Source: Paenibacillus sp. MMS20-IR301 (GTDB lineage Bacteria; Bacillota; Bacilli; Paenibacillales; Paenibacillaceae). Taken from it: a stretch of DNA of 64,000 nt. Below are positions 1 to 7,920 of this stretch, piece after piece. Made by a program: the position numbers and the translations under genes. The stretch is taken from NCBI RefSeq assembly GCF_032302195.1, contig NZ_CP135275.1, positions 7,089,001 through 7,153,000 on the forward strand. Reading direction: 5' to 3'. The notes under the pieces are model-generated. The model was given only the letters and a program-made list of their open reading frames with translations, was not told where the DNA came from and searched no databases. Numbering within the stretch: the stretch's first letter is position 1; each line of letters starts with the position of its first letter.

Positions 1-1
1 C

Positions 2-235
2 GCGGGGAACATTATTCCTGCAGGCGGGCCGGCAGGGTTAAACGATGGGCAGCTGCCCGTAATGGAAGGGACGCTGCATCTGCTGTACGGCAGGCGTCAT
101 GAGGCGATCCGCAGCTTCCTGCGCTCGGCAGTGGCGGATCAGGGAGCGAGGCAGCTTTTTGCTGAGATGGCGGATCTGGAGGAAGCGGTGCAGCGGGTAA
201 GGGGGAGGGCTAAAGGTGGCGAAGAGCAGACGTGA
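2..235 (+). CDS. C-terminal end of an unidentified protein (truncated by window edge)
   Basis: The open frame enters from the left edge and ends at TGA 233-235, giving 77 visible residues. The visible part is helical, with a stretch reading like the last turn of a TPR-type repeat (LHLLYGRRHEAIRSFLRSA). The next gene starts inside it (20-bp overlap), so the two are probably translated together. Because that neighbour is a glycosyltransferase and nearby reverse-strand transferases end in TPR-like regions, this may be the tail of another TPR glycosyltransferase, but no catalytic part is visible. Confidence 0.55.
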   Translation, partial: AGNIIPAGGPAGLNDGQLPVMEGTLHLLYGRRHEAIRSFLRSAVADQGARQLFAEMADLEEAVQRVRGRAKGGEEQT

Positions 236-950
236 ACCGCTGCGCAAAACCTCCGGCAACCGCCTGACGGCGATGATGCAGGTGCGCAACGAAAGCGGCC
301 GGTATCTGGAGCAGGTGCTGGAGGAGCTGAGCGGATTTGTCGACGATATTGTAATTGTGGATGACGGCAGTACGGATGAGACGGTACGGCTGTGCCAGTC
401 TTTTGCCAAGGTGAAGAAGCTGGTATCGCTGGAGAGCTCGGTCTTCGGACGCGAATGGGAGCTGCGCAAGACACTCTGGGATTTGGCGGTATCTACCGGC
501 CCGGATTGGCTGCTCTCCGTGGATGCCGATGAATTCTATGAAGACCGGGCCAAGCAGGAAATGCGGCGGCTGATCGATCAGGATGCCTATGACTGGGTGG
601 CCTTCCGGATCTACGATTTCTGGGGCGGTACGACCCATTACCGGGAGGATGAGCACTGGGATCTCCATACGAAGCATACACGCACGCTGATCCGTTATCT
701 GCCTGATTTCTATTTCTTCACTCCGCAGATGGATCATCATGTTCCCCGGCTGCCGCTGTCGTACGCGGTCCTGCCGGGGTTCCTTGCCGAGCTGCGGGTG
801 AAGCATTACGGCTGGGCCCTGGAGCCCGAGGCGCTGCGCCGTAAATACGACCGCTACATGGAGCTTGACCCCGAGGGCAGATGGGGCAGCCTGGAGCAAT
901 ACCGTTCCATCCTGGATGCGCAGCCCCGCCTGGTGGAGTGGAGGGAGTAG
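216..950 (+). CDS. Family 2 glycosyltransferase, short form
   Basis: This 244-residue protein is a GT-A fold family 2 glycosyltransferase, expected to move a sugar from a nucleotide sugar to an acceptor in the cytosol. Visible signatures are the nucleotide-binding VDDGSTDE at about residues 48-55 and the metal-binding DADE at 103-106. It has no membrane segment and, unlike the three reverse-strand transferases nearby, no TPR-like tail. The GTG start at 216 follows a strong purine-rich site (gggggaggg) and lies inside the preceding gene, which implies translational coupling. The donor sugar and acceptor cannot be read from sequence; the context suggests a surface or spore protein. Confidence 0.85.
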   Translation: MAKSRREPLRKTSGNRLTAMMQVRNESGRYLEQVLEELSGFVDDIVIVDDGSTDETVRLCQSFAKVKKLVSLESSVFGREWELRKTLWDLAVSTGPDWLLSVDADEFYEDRAKQEMRRLIDQDAYDWVAFRIYDFWGGTTHYREDEHWDLHTKHTRTLIRYLPDFYFFTPQMDHHVPRLPLSYAVLPGFLAELRVKHYGWALEPEALRRKYDRYMELDPEGRWGSLEQYRSILDAQPRLVEWRE

Positions 951-1698
951 GGGGGCGTGCGGCTTCGTTTGCTGGAGCGGTATGGGCAGGGGCTATGTGC
1001 AGTTTACCGTCTGCATTCAATAGCCCTAATTGGGGCTAATCTGTGTTTCACTTATACCGACGAAGCCGTACGCGCTACATTATCTTCATTCTCCTCATGG
1101 TCCTCCATTAGTGTTCAAACAGCGAGCTGGCACCCCTGATCCGTCCCTCGTATTTAGGGGATATCCTCACAAATACTCACTCCTTCGCAGGGTTTCACCG
1201 CGGTGGAACGGGGGAGAAATCGCCGTAAGCTGCCGGTGCAGATAGCTGAAATCAGGGGCAGAAATACCCCTAATATAACTAAAAGTGGACGATACGAGGC
1301 AAACAGGGGCAAAATCACCCTTATTATTCCTAAAAATGGGCGAAAAGAGGAAAATAGGGGCAGAAGTGCCCCTAATATCGCCAAAAGTGAGGAATAGGAG
1401 AAAATCAGGGGCAGAAGTGCCCTTATTTTTGCCAGAAGTGGGATATATAAGGGGATTAGGGGCTCTAGATTTTGCTAGAAGCAGGCTGATTCGGTCTAAC
1501 TGTTGCTTGAGGTGCGGCAAAGCAGAGTAAGCAGGCTGAGGACCTGATGTGCATCAAGTTTCTATTTGGACCAAACTGTTGCGGCTAACTGACAGGAGGA
1601 AATGTTACTGTAAATAATTAGTTTTAGTGAGAAGCTGTGAGCATTACGAGTGACGATGGTAATATGATTGCATGTGTGTATCGCCGGGTTACGGACAG
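951..1698. other. Gene-poor gap between convergent glycosyltransferase genes
   Basis: About 750 bases separate the forward glycosyltransferase from the end of the reverse cluster. I see no credible gene. Open frames at 1154-1530 on both strands arise from the 51-bp tandem repeat described separately. A near-perfect 18-bp palindrome (GTTTCACCGCGGTGGAAC, about 1191-1208) lies just upstream of the repeat. No clear hairpin-plus-T-run terminator was found for either flanking gene. Confidence 0.6.
1254..1500. repeat. 51-bp tandem repeat, four units plus a decayed fifth
   Basis: Units begin at 1254, 1305, 1356 and 1407, each exactly 51 bases, and a decayed unit starts at 1458. Each unit opens with a short inverted repeat. 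In unit 3 it is a perfect 7-bp stem with a GAAG loop (AGGGGCAGAAGTGCCCCT), followed by an A/T-rich tail. Because 51 is divisible by three, open frames run through it on both strands, but none has a convincing start. The units are diverged, so this is not a recent expansion or an array with unique spacers. Confidence 0.85.
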
Positions 1699-3921
1699 CT
1701 ATATCGACCGGTGTTGTCGGGCTTCTTGGAGTGCGGATCTGACGAGCAGCAGCCAGGGGATGTTACCGGCAACGGGTGCGGTTAGCTGTCTCTGCGGAAA
1801 TGCCTCTGCTGCAAGCAGAAGGTTATGATAGCTGATACCGATTGCTGCTGCAGTTCCGCCGGATTGCCGAAGTGTATGTTCGTCTGCCGGAGTCAGCTGA
1901 GGCATCAGCCCGCAGGAAGTAGACAGGGCTGCGTATAGCAGCCACTCGGCAGCATCGCCGGGCGAGATGTAATCATGAGCCTGCCTATCATACATAGCAC
2001 ACCACTGTATTCTAAAAGGAGCAGGTGCATGCAGCAGCCCATGCAGCAGGGGCTGGGGCAAGCGGCTCCACCTGAAGTGAGTTGTTCCGGTTAAGCTGTG
2101 CAGCAGGAGCAGATTATCCCAAGCACCTGCCTGGGCCAGCAGCTGGGCAGCATAAGAAAGGTCCGGGAAGCTTAACGGCTGCTCGGCGCTTTGCTCCGCT
2201 CCGGTCATATTCTGCAATAATGGACAGGCTGCATCTGCACCCGTCTGCCCGTTTGTCCGGGCGTTGAGACAGCCGGACGCGGGCGTTAGCGCATCCGGGC
2301 TGAGTCTGCTGCCCTGCGGAGGCTGGCATGCGGGCCCGCTGCCAGCTTGTTTACGGCTCCCTGCAGGGTAGCCGTCAGGGAGAGCCGTCTCCGGCTGCTG
2401 CGCCGCCGGAGACACCGGTGCCCCGCCTGCCGGCTCCGCCAGGCAGCGGTGCACAGCAGAGAGGCCGTGCCTGTGCGGCGCCAGCCTCTCCAGCCACAGT
2501 CCTGCTGCAGCGGTATCGCCGCTGCGGCAGGACAAGGCCCAGAGATAGCCGGACAGCCAGGGCTGCTCCGGCGCTCCCGGGAGCAGCCGTTCCAGCTGAA
2601 CGGCTGCGGTGCAGGGCTGTTCCGGCTGCCGGAACAGCGTACCCAGCAGCACCTGGAGCACCTGCCGGACGGCTTCCGGCAGATGCGGTGCTGCGCAGAG
2701 CGCCGCCAGCCACCCGGCGGCGCGGGCATTGAGCGCGGCAGGCACCAGCCTGCTTAGCAGGTCAGGGGACAAGGAGGGGAGCAGCTGACGGGTGAAGACC
2801 GTCAGCCGCTCCTCTTGTCCCCCCAGCAGGCACAGCGCTGCAAGCTGTTCCCAGGCCGCGGGGGAGCCTGGCCTGCAGCGGATAGCCTGCTCATAATGAC
2901 CGGCCGCTTCTTCGTACAGGAACAGCTTTTCGCAGAGCTGTCCGGCGGAGCAGCGGGTGCGGCTGGTGCCGCTGCCGGAGGAAGAGGGATATCTCCGGGC
3001 GGCGTCACCGCTCAGCAGCGCGGCCTGAAGCAGCTCGTAAGCCTGCGGGTAATTCCCTTGTTCCTCCAGCAGACCGGCGTAGCTCTCCAGCAGATCCGTG
3101 AAGTCTGCATAAAGAATCCGGCCCGCCTCATACACAGCAATGGCTTCTTCCGGCTTTCCGGCAGACTGAAGGGCGTAAGCCGTCTTCAGATATAAATCGG
3201 CTGTGTACCCTGAGCCGGCCGGAACCTGATTCAGCAACGGCAGCAGCACACCGGCGGCTGCGCCGTATTGCTCCTGCTGGTAATACTCTGTGCCGAGGGC
3301 GTATTTCAGTTGAATGTTATCCGGATCATGCTTCAGTGCGGCGCGGATCAGCTTCAGGTTGCGGCTGGCCTTATCCTTGCGCTGCAGCTCGCCGTCCAGA
3401 TAACCGTAGTGATGAACCGGCAGGCCGGCATAGGCGATATGACCCTCAGGAAGGGCCCAGATACTGGAGGCTGCCTCTTCATGAATGCTGCCGCGGAAGT
3501 GGATGCGCTCATCATTGCGGAACAGCCGGCACACATGATCTGTAACATAATCCTCTCCGCCGGTACCCCCTACATAATGGATAAATGGCAGAAAATAACC
3601 CCAGGCTTCCGCCGCTTCCAGCAGCAGATTTACCTCCTCAGTCTTCCAGTCTGCAAGAACTTCATCGGCGTCCAGCACCAGAATCCAAGGAGAGGAGGCC
3701 GCGCACAGCGTCACGTTCCTTGCTTTGGAGAAGTCATGCTCCCAAGGCACCTCAATGACTCTCGCACCGAACCTGCGGGCAATCTCTATACTGCCGTCCG
3801 TCGAACCGGTATCCGCGATAATGATCTCCGAGACGATCCCCTGCACAGATAAAAGACAATTCTCCAGATGCTGCGCCTCGTCCTTAACAATCATACAGAG
3901 TGAGAGACCGGGTGTGTCCAT
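1699..3921 (-). CDS. Family 2 glycosyltransferase with long TPR-like tail (third of three)
   Basis: This 740-residue protein starts with a family 2 glycosyltransferase domain: a LCMIVKDE strand at 8-15, ADTGSTD at 36-42 and DADE at 84-87. It resembles the SunS-like group of bacterial protein glycosyltransferases. A helical TPR-like region follows from about residue 190, as expected for acceptor binding. From about residue 300 the sequence becomes Ala/Pro/Gly-rich and irregular, with a short Ser/Gly/Thr linker, and may be degenerating. The ATG is 16 bases past the previous gene's stop, behind GAAGGGG, so it is the last gene of a three-gene run. The acceptor is unknown; the repeat protein upstream is the obvious candidate. 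Confidence 0.82.
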   Translation of the reverse strand: MDTPGLSLCMIVKDEAQHLENCLLSVQGIVSEIIIADTGSTDGSIEIARRFGARVIEVPWEHDFSKARNVTLCAASSPWILVLDADEVLADWKTEEVNLLLEAAEAWGYFLPFIHYVGGTGGEDYVTDHVCRLFRNDERIHFRGSIHEEAASSIWALPEGHIAYAGLPVHHYGYLDGELQRKDKASRNLKLIRAALKHDPDNIQLKYALGTEYYQQEQYGAAAGVLLPLLNQVPAGSGYTADLYLKTAYALQSAGKPEEAIAVYEAGRILYADFTDLLESYAGLLEEQGNYPQAYELLQAALLSGDAARRYPSSSGSGTSRTRCSAGQLCEKLFLYEEAAGHYEQAIRCRPGSPAAWEQLAALCLLGGQEERLTVFTRQLLPSLSPDLLSRLVPAALNARAAGWLAALCAAPHLPEAVRQVLQVLLGTLFRQPEQPCTAAVQLERLLPGAPEQPWLSGYLWALSCRSGDTAAAGLWLERLAPHRHGLSAVHRCLAEPAGGAPVSPAAQQPETALPDGYPAGSRKQAGSGPACQPPQGSRLSPDALTPASGCLNARTNGQTGADAACPLLQNMTGAEQSAEQPLSFPDLSYAAQLLAQAGAWDNLLLLHSLTGTTHFRWSRLPQPLLHGLLHAPAPFRIQWCAMYDRQAHDYISPGDAAEWLLYAALSTSCGLMPQLTPADEHTLRQSGGTAAAIGISYHNLLLAAEAFPQRQLTAPVAGNIPWLLLVRSALQEARQHRSI

Positions 3922-3937
3922 ACCTTAAAGCCCCTTC

Positions 3938-5581
3938 CTATTCGTCTATCAAGGGAAGCGGAAGCATCATGCGTACTGCTGCGGCAGCCGGAGCATAGGG
4001 CGAAGCAGCCTGAAGCTCAGCAAGCACCCGGTCAGCCAAAGCAAGCCAAGGCTGTGCCGGGGTAATGGCTGTCCCGACGGTCCGGGAAACGGCAGGATGC
4101 AGCAGCAGTGCGGCAATATCCCCGGTTGTTATCTGAGCAGCAGGAGTTTCCTCCGCCATCCGCAGCAGTCTGAGTAGCGAAGCTTCACCATCATCCCCCT
4201 CACCTGCTGTGCCCTGCGCATCCCACTCCACCGCCCGCGCTGCCATCCGCTCTGCATCCCGCTGCTCCGTCCGCTCTGCATCCCGCTGCTCCGTCTGCTC
4301 TGCATCCCGCGCTGCCGTCCGCTCCACCGTCCCGGCCCCCAACACTTCAGCCGCCGCTGCATAACAGCCGTCCCTGACCAGCAGCTGCACAAGGCTCTGC
4401 CGCTCCTCAGCCAGAACACGGGGCAGATGATCTGCCAGCCATCCGCAGATTTCCGTTTCCCTGCCGGCGCATTTGAACTGCCGGAGCAGCCGGGCAATCA
4501 GCGGCCAGGGGGCAGGATGAAGCTGAGCCGCGCGCGTGAAGCAGGCAATGGCTTCAGTCTCATCGCCAGTCTGCTGGCAGACTTGCCCGAGCAGGCTTTG
4601 AGTGAGGTATGTGCCGATGCCGTTCTCGGTATGGTAGGCAGGAGGGGAGACCCCGATGTCCAGCGCCCGGTGCAGTGCGGCCTTTGCCTCAGACCGGGCG
4701 GAAACCTGCAGCAGCAAGGCCCCCTTAATATGATGCAGATCGGGATAATCCGGAAAAAGCGCAATCCCCTGCTCGCAGGCCTCCAGAGCTGACCTTGAAT
4801 CGCCTAATGCAGCCAGGCAGCGGATTTCGTATTTATAGAGCAGATGCAGGTAGCTTGTATCCGGCTCTGCCCCGGCAAGTGAGGTCCGGAGATGTTCCAG
4901 CGCAGGGTTGTACTCGCCAAGCCGCATATATTCAACCGCCATATTGAAATGATGAAAAGCATCCCCGGGACTCCGCTCCAGCTGCTCCTGAAGCAGCCGG
5001 ATATTGCGGGTGATTTTATCTTTTTTTTCCACAACCCCGTCCGCATAGCCGTAGTGATGAACGATGACAGTGCTCAGGTGCATTGCGGCTGCCGGTCTTT
5101 TCTCTACAATGACACTAGCAATCTGCTCATGAATAATCCCGCTGAACCGGTACTCTGGCCGGCTTCGGAACATGCGGAGGATCGGATTGACTGTAAGGGT
5201 CTGCGAAGAGCGTTCAGTTCCCTTATGGTTATGAATCCGGACCCAAAAAGCCTCATACTCCATATGCTGCGCGCATGCCCGCAGCTCATCTTTACTCCCC
5301 GGCTCCAGCTCTTCATCCGCATCCAGTACCAGAATCCAGCTTCCTCTGGCCTTGGCCAGGCCGGCATTGCGTGCCGCGGCGAAATCCCCGCTCCAGCGGT
5401 GCGTGATAATCCGGGCACCGAAGCTGCGGGCAATAGAAACTGTGGAGTCGGTAGAGCCTGTATCAACAACTATGAGCTCATCAGCGACACCCCGAACGCT
5501 TGTTAGACAGCGGGCCAGTGTATCGGCTTCATTCTTTACGATCATACATAAGGAGATTAGCGGTTTGCGCGATTTTGTCAT
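3938..5581 (-). CDS. Family 2 glycosyltransferase with TPR-like tail (second of three)
   Basis: This 547-residue protein has a family 2 glycosyltransferase domain at the N-terminus (VDTGSTD at 39-45, DADE at 87-90). TPR-like helices with tandem Ala/Leu spacing follow over about residues 190-420. Its ATG overlaps the stop of the upstream transferase (ATGA at 5578-5581), so the pair is translationally coupled. At residues 425-456 there is an insert of four 8-residue charged repeats (RDAEQTEQ type) coded by 24-bp tandem repeats, likely slippage-prone and probably a solvent-exposed linker. The protein is cytosolic with no membrane helix. The sugar donor cannot be assigned. Confidence 0.83.
   Translation of the reverse strand: MTKSRKPLISLCMIVKNEADTLARCLTSVRGVADELIVVDTGSTDSTVSIARSFGARIITHRWSGDFAAARNAGLAKARGSWILVLDADEELEPGSKDELRACAQHMEYEAFWVRIHNHKGTERSSQTLTVNPILRMFRSRPEYRFSGIIHEQIASVIVEKRPAAAMHLSTVIVHHYGYADGVVEKKDKITRNIRLLQEQLERSPGDAFHHFNMAVEYMRLGEYNPALEHLRTSLAGAEPDTSYLHLLYKYEIRCLAALGDSRSALEACEQGIALFPDYPDLHHIKGALLLQVSARSEAKAALHRALDIGVSPPAYHTENGIGTYLTQSLLGQVCQQTGDETEAIACFTRAAQLHPAPWPLIARLLRQFKCAGRETEICGWLADHLPRVLAEERQSLVQLLVRDGCYAAAAEVLGAGTVERTAARDAEQTEQRDAERTEQRDAERMAARAVEWDAQGTAGEGDDGEASLLRLLRMAEETPAAQITTGDIAALLLHPAVSRTVGTAITPAQPWLALADRVLAELQAASPYAPAAAAVRMMLPLPLIDE
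4214..4309 (-). repeat. 24-bp tandem repeat inside a glycosyltransferase gene
   Basis: Three clear units of 24 bases (4238-4261, 4262-4285, 4286-4309) and a diverged fourth (4214-4237) encode RDAE-x-x-E-Q-like octapeptides. The first two units differ by a base or two. The reading frame is preserved. The position between the TPR-like part and the C-terminal helices suggests a variable-length linker. Confidence 0.8.
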
Positions 5582-7650
5582 AAGTCTGGTTCGGCTCCTC
5601 TCCGGCGCTGCCTGTAGTTCCAGCTTGTGTGCCAGGGAACACGGTTAAGCACAGTTATGGCATGGGCGGTTGCGGTCAGATCCTCCTGAAGAGGCCCATG
5701 GACCTTAGCCCCCTTGAAGCTGCCTATAGCCTCCTCCAGAGCCTGCCGGGCCAGCTGCAGATAGCACAGCGACAATCCGGCGTTTGCTGCCCCGCTCCCG
5801 GACTCCTGCCCGGACAATAGCCGGTACCAGCCGGCCGCTTCAGCATAATGGCCTTTATCAAGCAGCAATTCCCCGAGATATTGCAGTGTTGTTCCAGCCT
5901 CCGGCGCCTGATTGCTGCTGACAAGAGCGATGAATAATTCACCCGCCTCGGCCCGCCAGCCTTCTTCATACAGGACGGCCGCCAGATCCTCCCTGCAAGC
6001 GGGGAATACCGCAGCTATAACTTTGCTTAACGGTACGAATTCCAGCTTAACTGCAAGCCGGATGATTTCAGTAAGAAGCGGAGCATGACCGGAAGCGGTG
6101 AGAGCTGCCTGCGAAGCGGTTTCTTTTGACGCCAGATGCTGATCGATAAAAAGCAATCCGGAACGCAGCTCCGCCGGCACGGATAACTCATCCTCCTGCG
6201 GCAGTGCTTCGCCATGCTCCCACCTGCATAATGCCTCTAGCAGCCATAGCTGCCTTGCAGTTTCCGCATCCAATGCTCCGGTGCTCAGCTGCAGTCCGTT
6301 TGAGCGCAATCCGGCTGCAGTCTGCCTGAAAAGAGGGTATTGGCCGGTCATGATCCAGGAGGACAGTCTGATTATAAGTGTCTCCGCCTCCAGCGGGTAT
6401 AGCTCAGACGGTAAGCCGGCAATCACCCTGTGGGCGCCGATTTCATTTAAAGTACAGAGGATTGCAGCTCTTGCTCTGCCTTGCTCTGTACCGGCGAGCT
6501 GCTGCAGCAAGACGGCGATATTCTCATCCGGGACCTCAAGCTGCTGAAAGGCGGAAGCAATCCCGAGCAGCGCGGGGGGATAGACGGAATGATGCTGCAG
6601 TGAGCGGTGAAACAGCCGGGCGGCCTCCTCCAGCTGGCCAAGCTGCTGTGCGATCCATCCCATCCGTTGCAGCGGACGGAAGCTGTCCATACCGTGTTCG
6701 CTGACATAAGCCCTGTGCGGAACCGTAAGAGCTGCGCTGTCCACAGCATGCTGGTAAGCCTGGTAAGCATGTTCCCAAAGCCCCTGCATCTCCCAGGACT
6801 GGCCTTGAATAAAGTGCAAGTCGGGGTAGTCGCTGTAGCGTGCCAGTTCACGGGCCAGAAGGCTGTCAATTGCTTTTACTTTTCCGGCTGCAAGATAGAT
6901 TTTACACAGATCACGGATGATAGACGGACGATAGGAAATTTGAAGCGGAGCGTAATTGAGGCTATGCCGCAGCAGTTCCTCCGCTTCTTGAAGCCGCCCG
7001 TTCTGGCAGCAGTTTACCGCAAGATTGTAGCTGTGAAAAGCATCCTCAGGTTCTTCAGCCAGCGCGAGGCACAGCAGATGTTCGTTGCGGGTGAGTTTGT
7101 TTTTGGAGCTTATAATTTCAGGCAGATAGCCGGTATGGATAAGCTCGATCGAACTGCTATGAATCGCTGCGGATCCATGTGTATGCAGAATAGAGGAATC
7201 CACACTCTCATGAATTCTGCCGCTGAAGTGGAAGCCCTGTCCGTTACGGAATAAACGCACGCTGCTGTGATGCAGGCGGTCCTCCGGGCTGTACCCCAGC
7301 AAATTCTCTATACGCACTGTGTAGGCTAAGGCTCCGCTGTTTTGCAGCAGGCTCCGGATGGTTCCGATCGGGGTATGCAGGACTTCATCCGCATCCAGGA
7401 CCAGAATCCAGTCCGCCGCAGCATGGGATAATCCGGCATTGCGCGCCGCTGAGAAATCATGGGTCCACGGGATCTCATACACCGCTGCTCCGTAAGTCCG
7501 GGCTATGTCTAGGGTATGGTCTGTAGAGCCGGTATCAACCACGATCACCTCATCGGCACCGTCAATACTAGCCAGGCAGCGGGGCAGGAGTCCGGCTTCA
7601 TTCTTGACGATCAGTTGCACACCGAGTGTAAGCCCGGCAGATTTGTCCAC
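5578..7650 (-). CDS. Family 2 glycosyltransferase with TPR-like tail (first of three)
   Basis: This 690-residue protein combines an N-terminal GT-A domain (VDTGSTD at 38-44, DADE at 86-89, and a conserved HDFSAARN region at 64-71) with a long helical TPR-like region to the C-terminus. The GTG start at 7650 is preceded by AAGGGAGG at good spacing. It is the first gene of the three-transferase run and overlaps the next by four bases. The three proteins are clear paralogues in their first 130 residues and diverge in the tails, as would fit different acceptors or successive sugar additions. A 270-bp spacer separates it from the repeat-protein gene. Confidence 0.83.
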   Translation of the reverse strand: MDKSAGLTLGVQLIVKNEAGLLPRCLASIDGADEVIVVDTGSTDHTLDIARTYGAAVYEIPWTHDFSAARNAGLSHAAADWILVLDADEVLHTPIGTIRSLLQNSGALAYTVRIENLLGYSPEDRLHHSSVRLFRNGQGFHFSGRIHESVDSSILHTHGSAAIHSSSIELIHTGYLPEIISSKNKLTRNEHLLCLALAEEPEDAFHSYNLAVNCCQNGRLQEAEELLRHSLNYAPLQISYRPSIIRDLCKIYLAAGKVKAIDSLLARELARYSDYPDLHFIQGQSWEMQGLWEHAYQAYQHAVDSAALTVPHRAYVSEHGMDSFRPLQRMGWIAQQLGQLEEAARLFHRSLQHHSVYPPALLGIASAFQQLEVPDENIAVLLQQLAGTEQGRARAAILCTLNEIGAHRVIAGLPSELYPLEAETLIIRLSSWIMTGQYPLFRQTAAGLRSNGLQLSTGALDAETARQLWLLEALCRWEHGEALPQEDELSVPAELRSGLLFIDQHLASKETASQAALTASGHAPLLTEIIRLAVKLEFVPLSKVIAAVFPACREDLAAVLYEEGWRAEAGELFIALVSSNQAPEAGTTLQYLGELLLDKGHYAEAAGWYRLLSGQESGSGAANAGLSLCYLQLARQALEEAIGSFKGAKVHGPLQEDLTATAHAITVLNRVPWHTSWNYRQRRRGAEPDL

Positions 7651-7761
7651 GGTAGATCCTCCCTTGGCGAATTAAATATCATTCGGGTGCTGTTGACAGG
7701 CGGCTGGTATACAGACAGAAGGAGAGCGGCCGTCTTATGTAGTCACAGAAGGTCGCACAGG

Positions 7762-7799
7762 AAACAAAGAGTACACGGGTATCCATGCACTCTTTGTTT
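7762..7799. terminator. Large inverted repeat between repeat-protein and glycosyltransferase genes
   Basis: AAACAAAGAGT (7762-7772) and ACTCTTTGTTT (7789-7799) form a perfect 11-bp stem with a 16-base loop. On the reverse strand it follows the repeat-protein gene and could act as a terminator or attenuator that limits read-through into the transferases. There is no long T run, so termination is an inference. Confidence 0.5.
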
Positions 7800-7835
7800 A
7801 GTTCACGAAATTGTAGCTTAGTACAGTAAATTTAC

Positions 7836-7893
7836 TTCTGTTTCTCGCTGAAACGGACGCCGTCCTACGAAGGGCGGCGTAGCCGTTTATGCA
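7836..7893 (-). repeat. Dispersed palindromic repeat, family 1, copy in a spacer
   Basis: On the forward strand this reads CGCTGAAACGG, then a CCGTCCT/AGGGCGG hairpin, then AGCCGTTT. It matches the copy at 12539-12612 nearly base for base over about 50 bases. Read on the reverse strand in the frame used there, it gives KRLRRPS-stop-DGVRFSEK, against KRLCRPSEDGIRFSEK in the coding copy, so this one is a non-coding relative. Confidence 0.8.
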
Positions 7894-7920
7894 TGCTGCA
7901 TTATATGACGGATGGAAGGC

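Noticed and set aside
1254..1500. Possible CRISPR array
   Set aside because: The whole 51-bp unit is repeated with drift. There are no unique spacers between constant repeats and no cas genes nearby.
1154..1530. Overlapping open frames on both strands through the 51-bp repeat
   Set aside because: The unit length is divisible by three, so frames stay open by construction. No good start or ribosome site was seen, and the units contain stem-loops rather than codon-like conservation.
2082..3195. Several high-G+C open frames opposite and within the third glycosyltransferase
   Set aside because: They are shadows of an Ala/Arg-rich G+C-rich stretch. None has a domain, and the glycosyltransferase frame covers all of them.
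7690..7720. TTGACA with TATACA as a forward promoter
   Set aside because: The spacer is only nine bases and there is no forward gene downstream.
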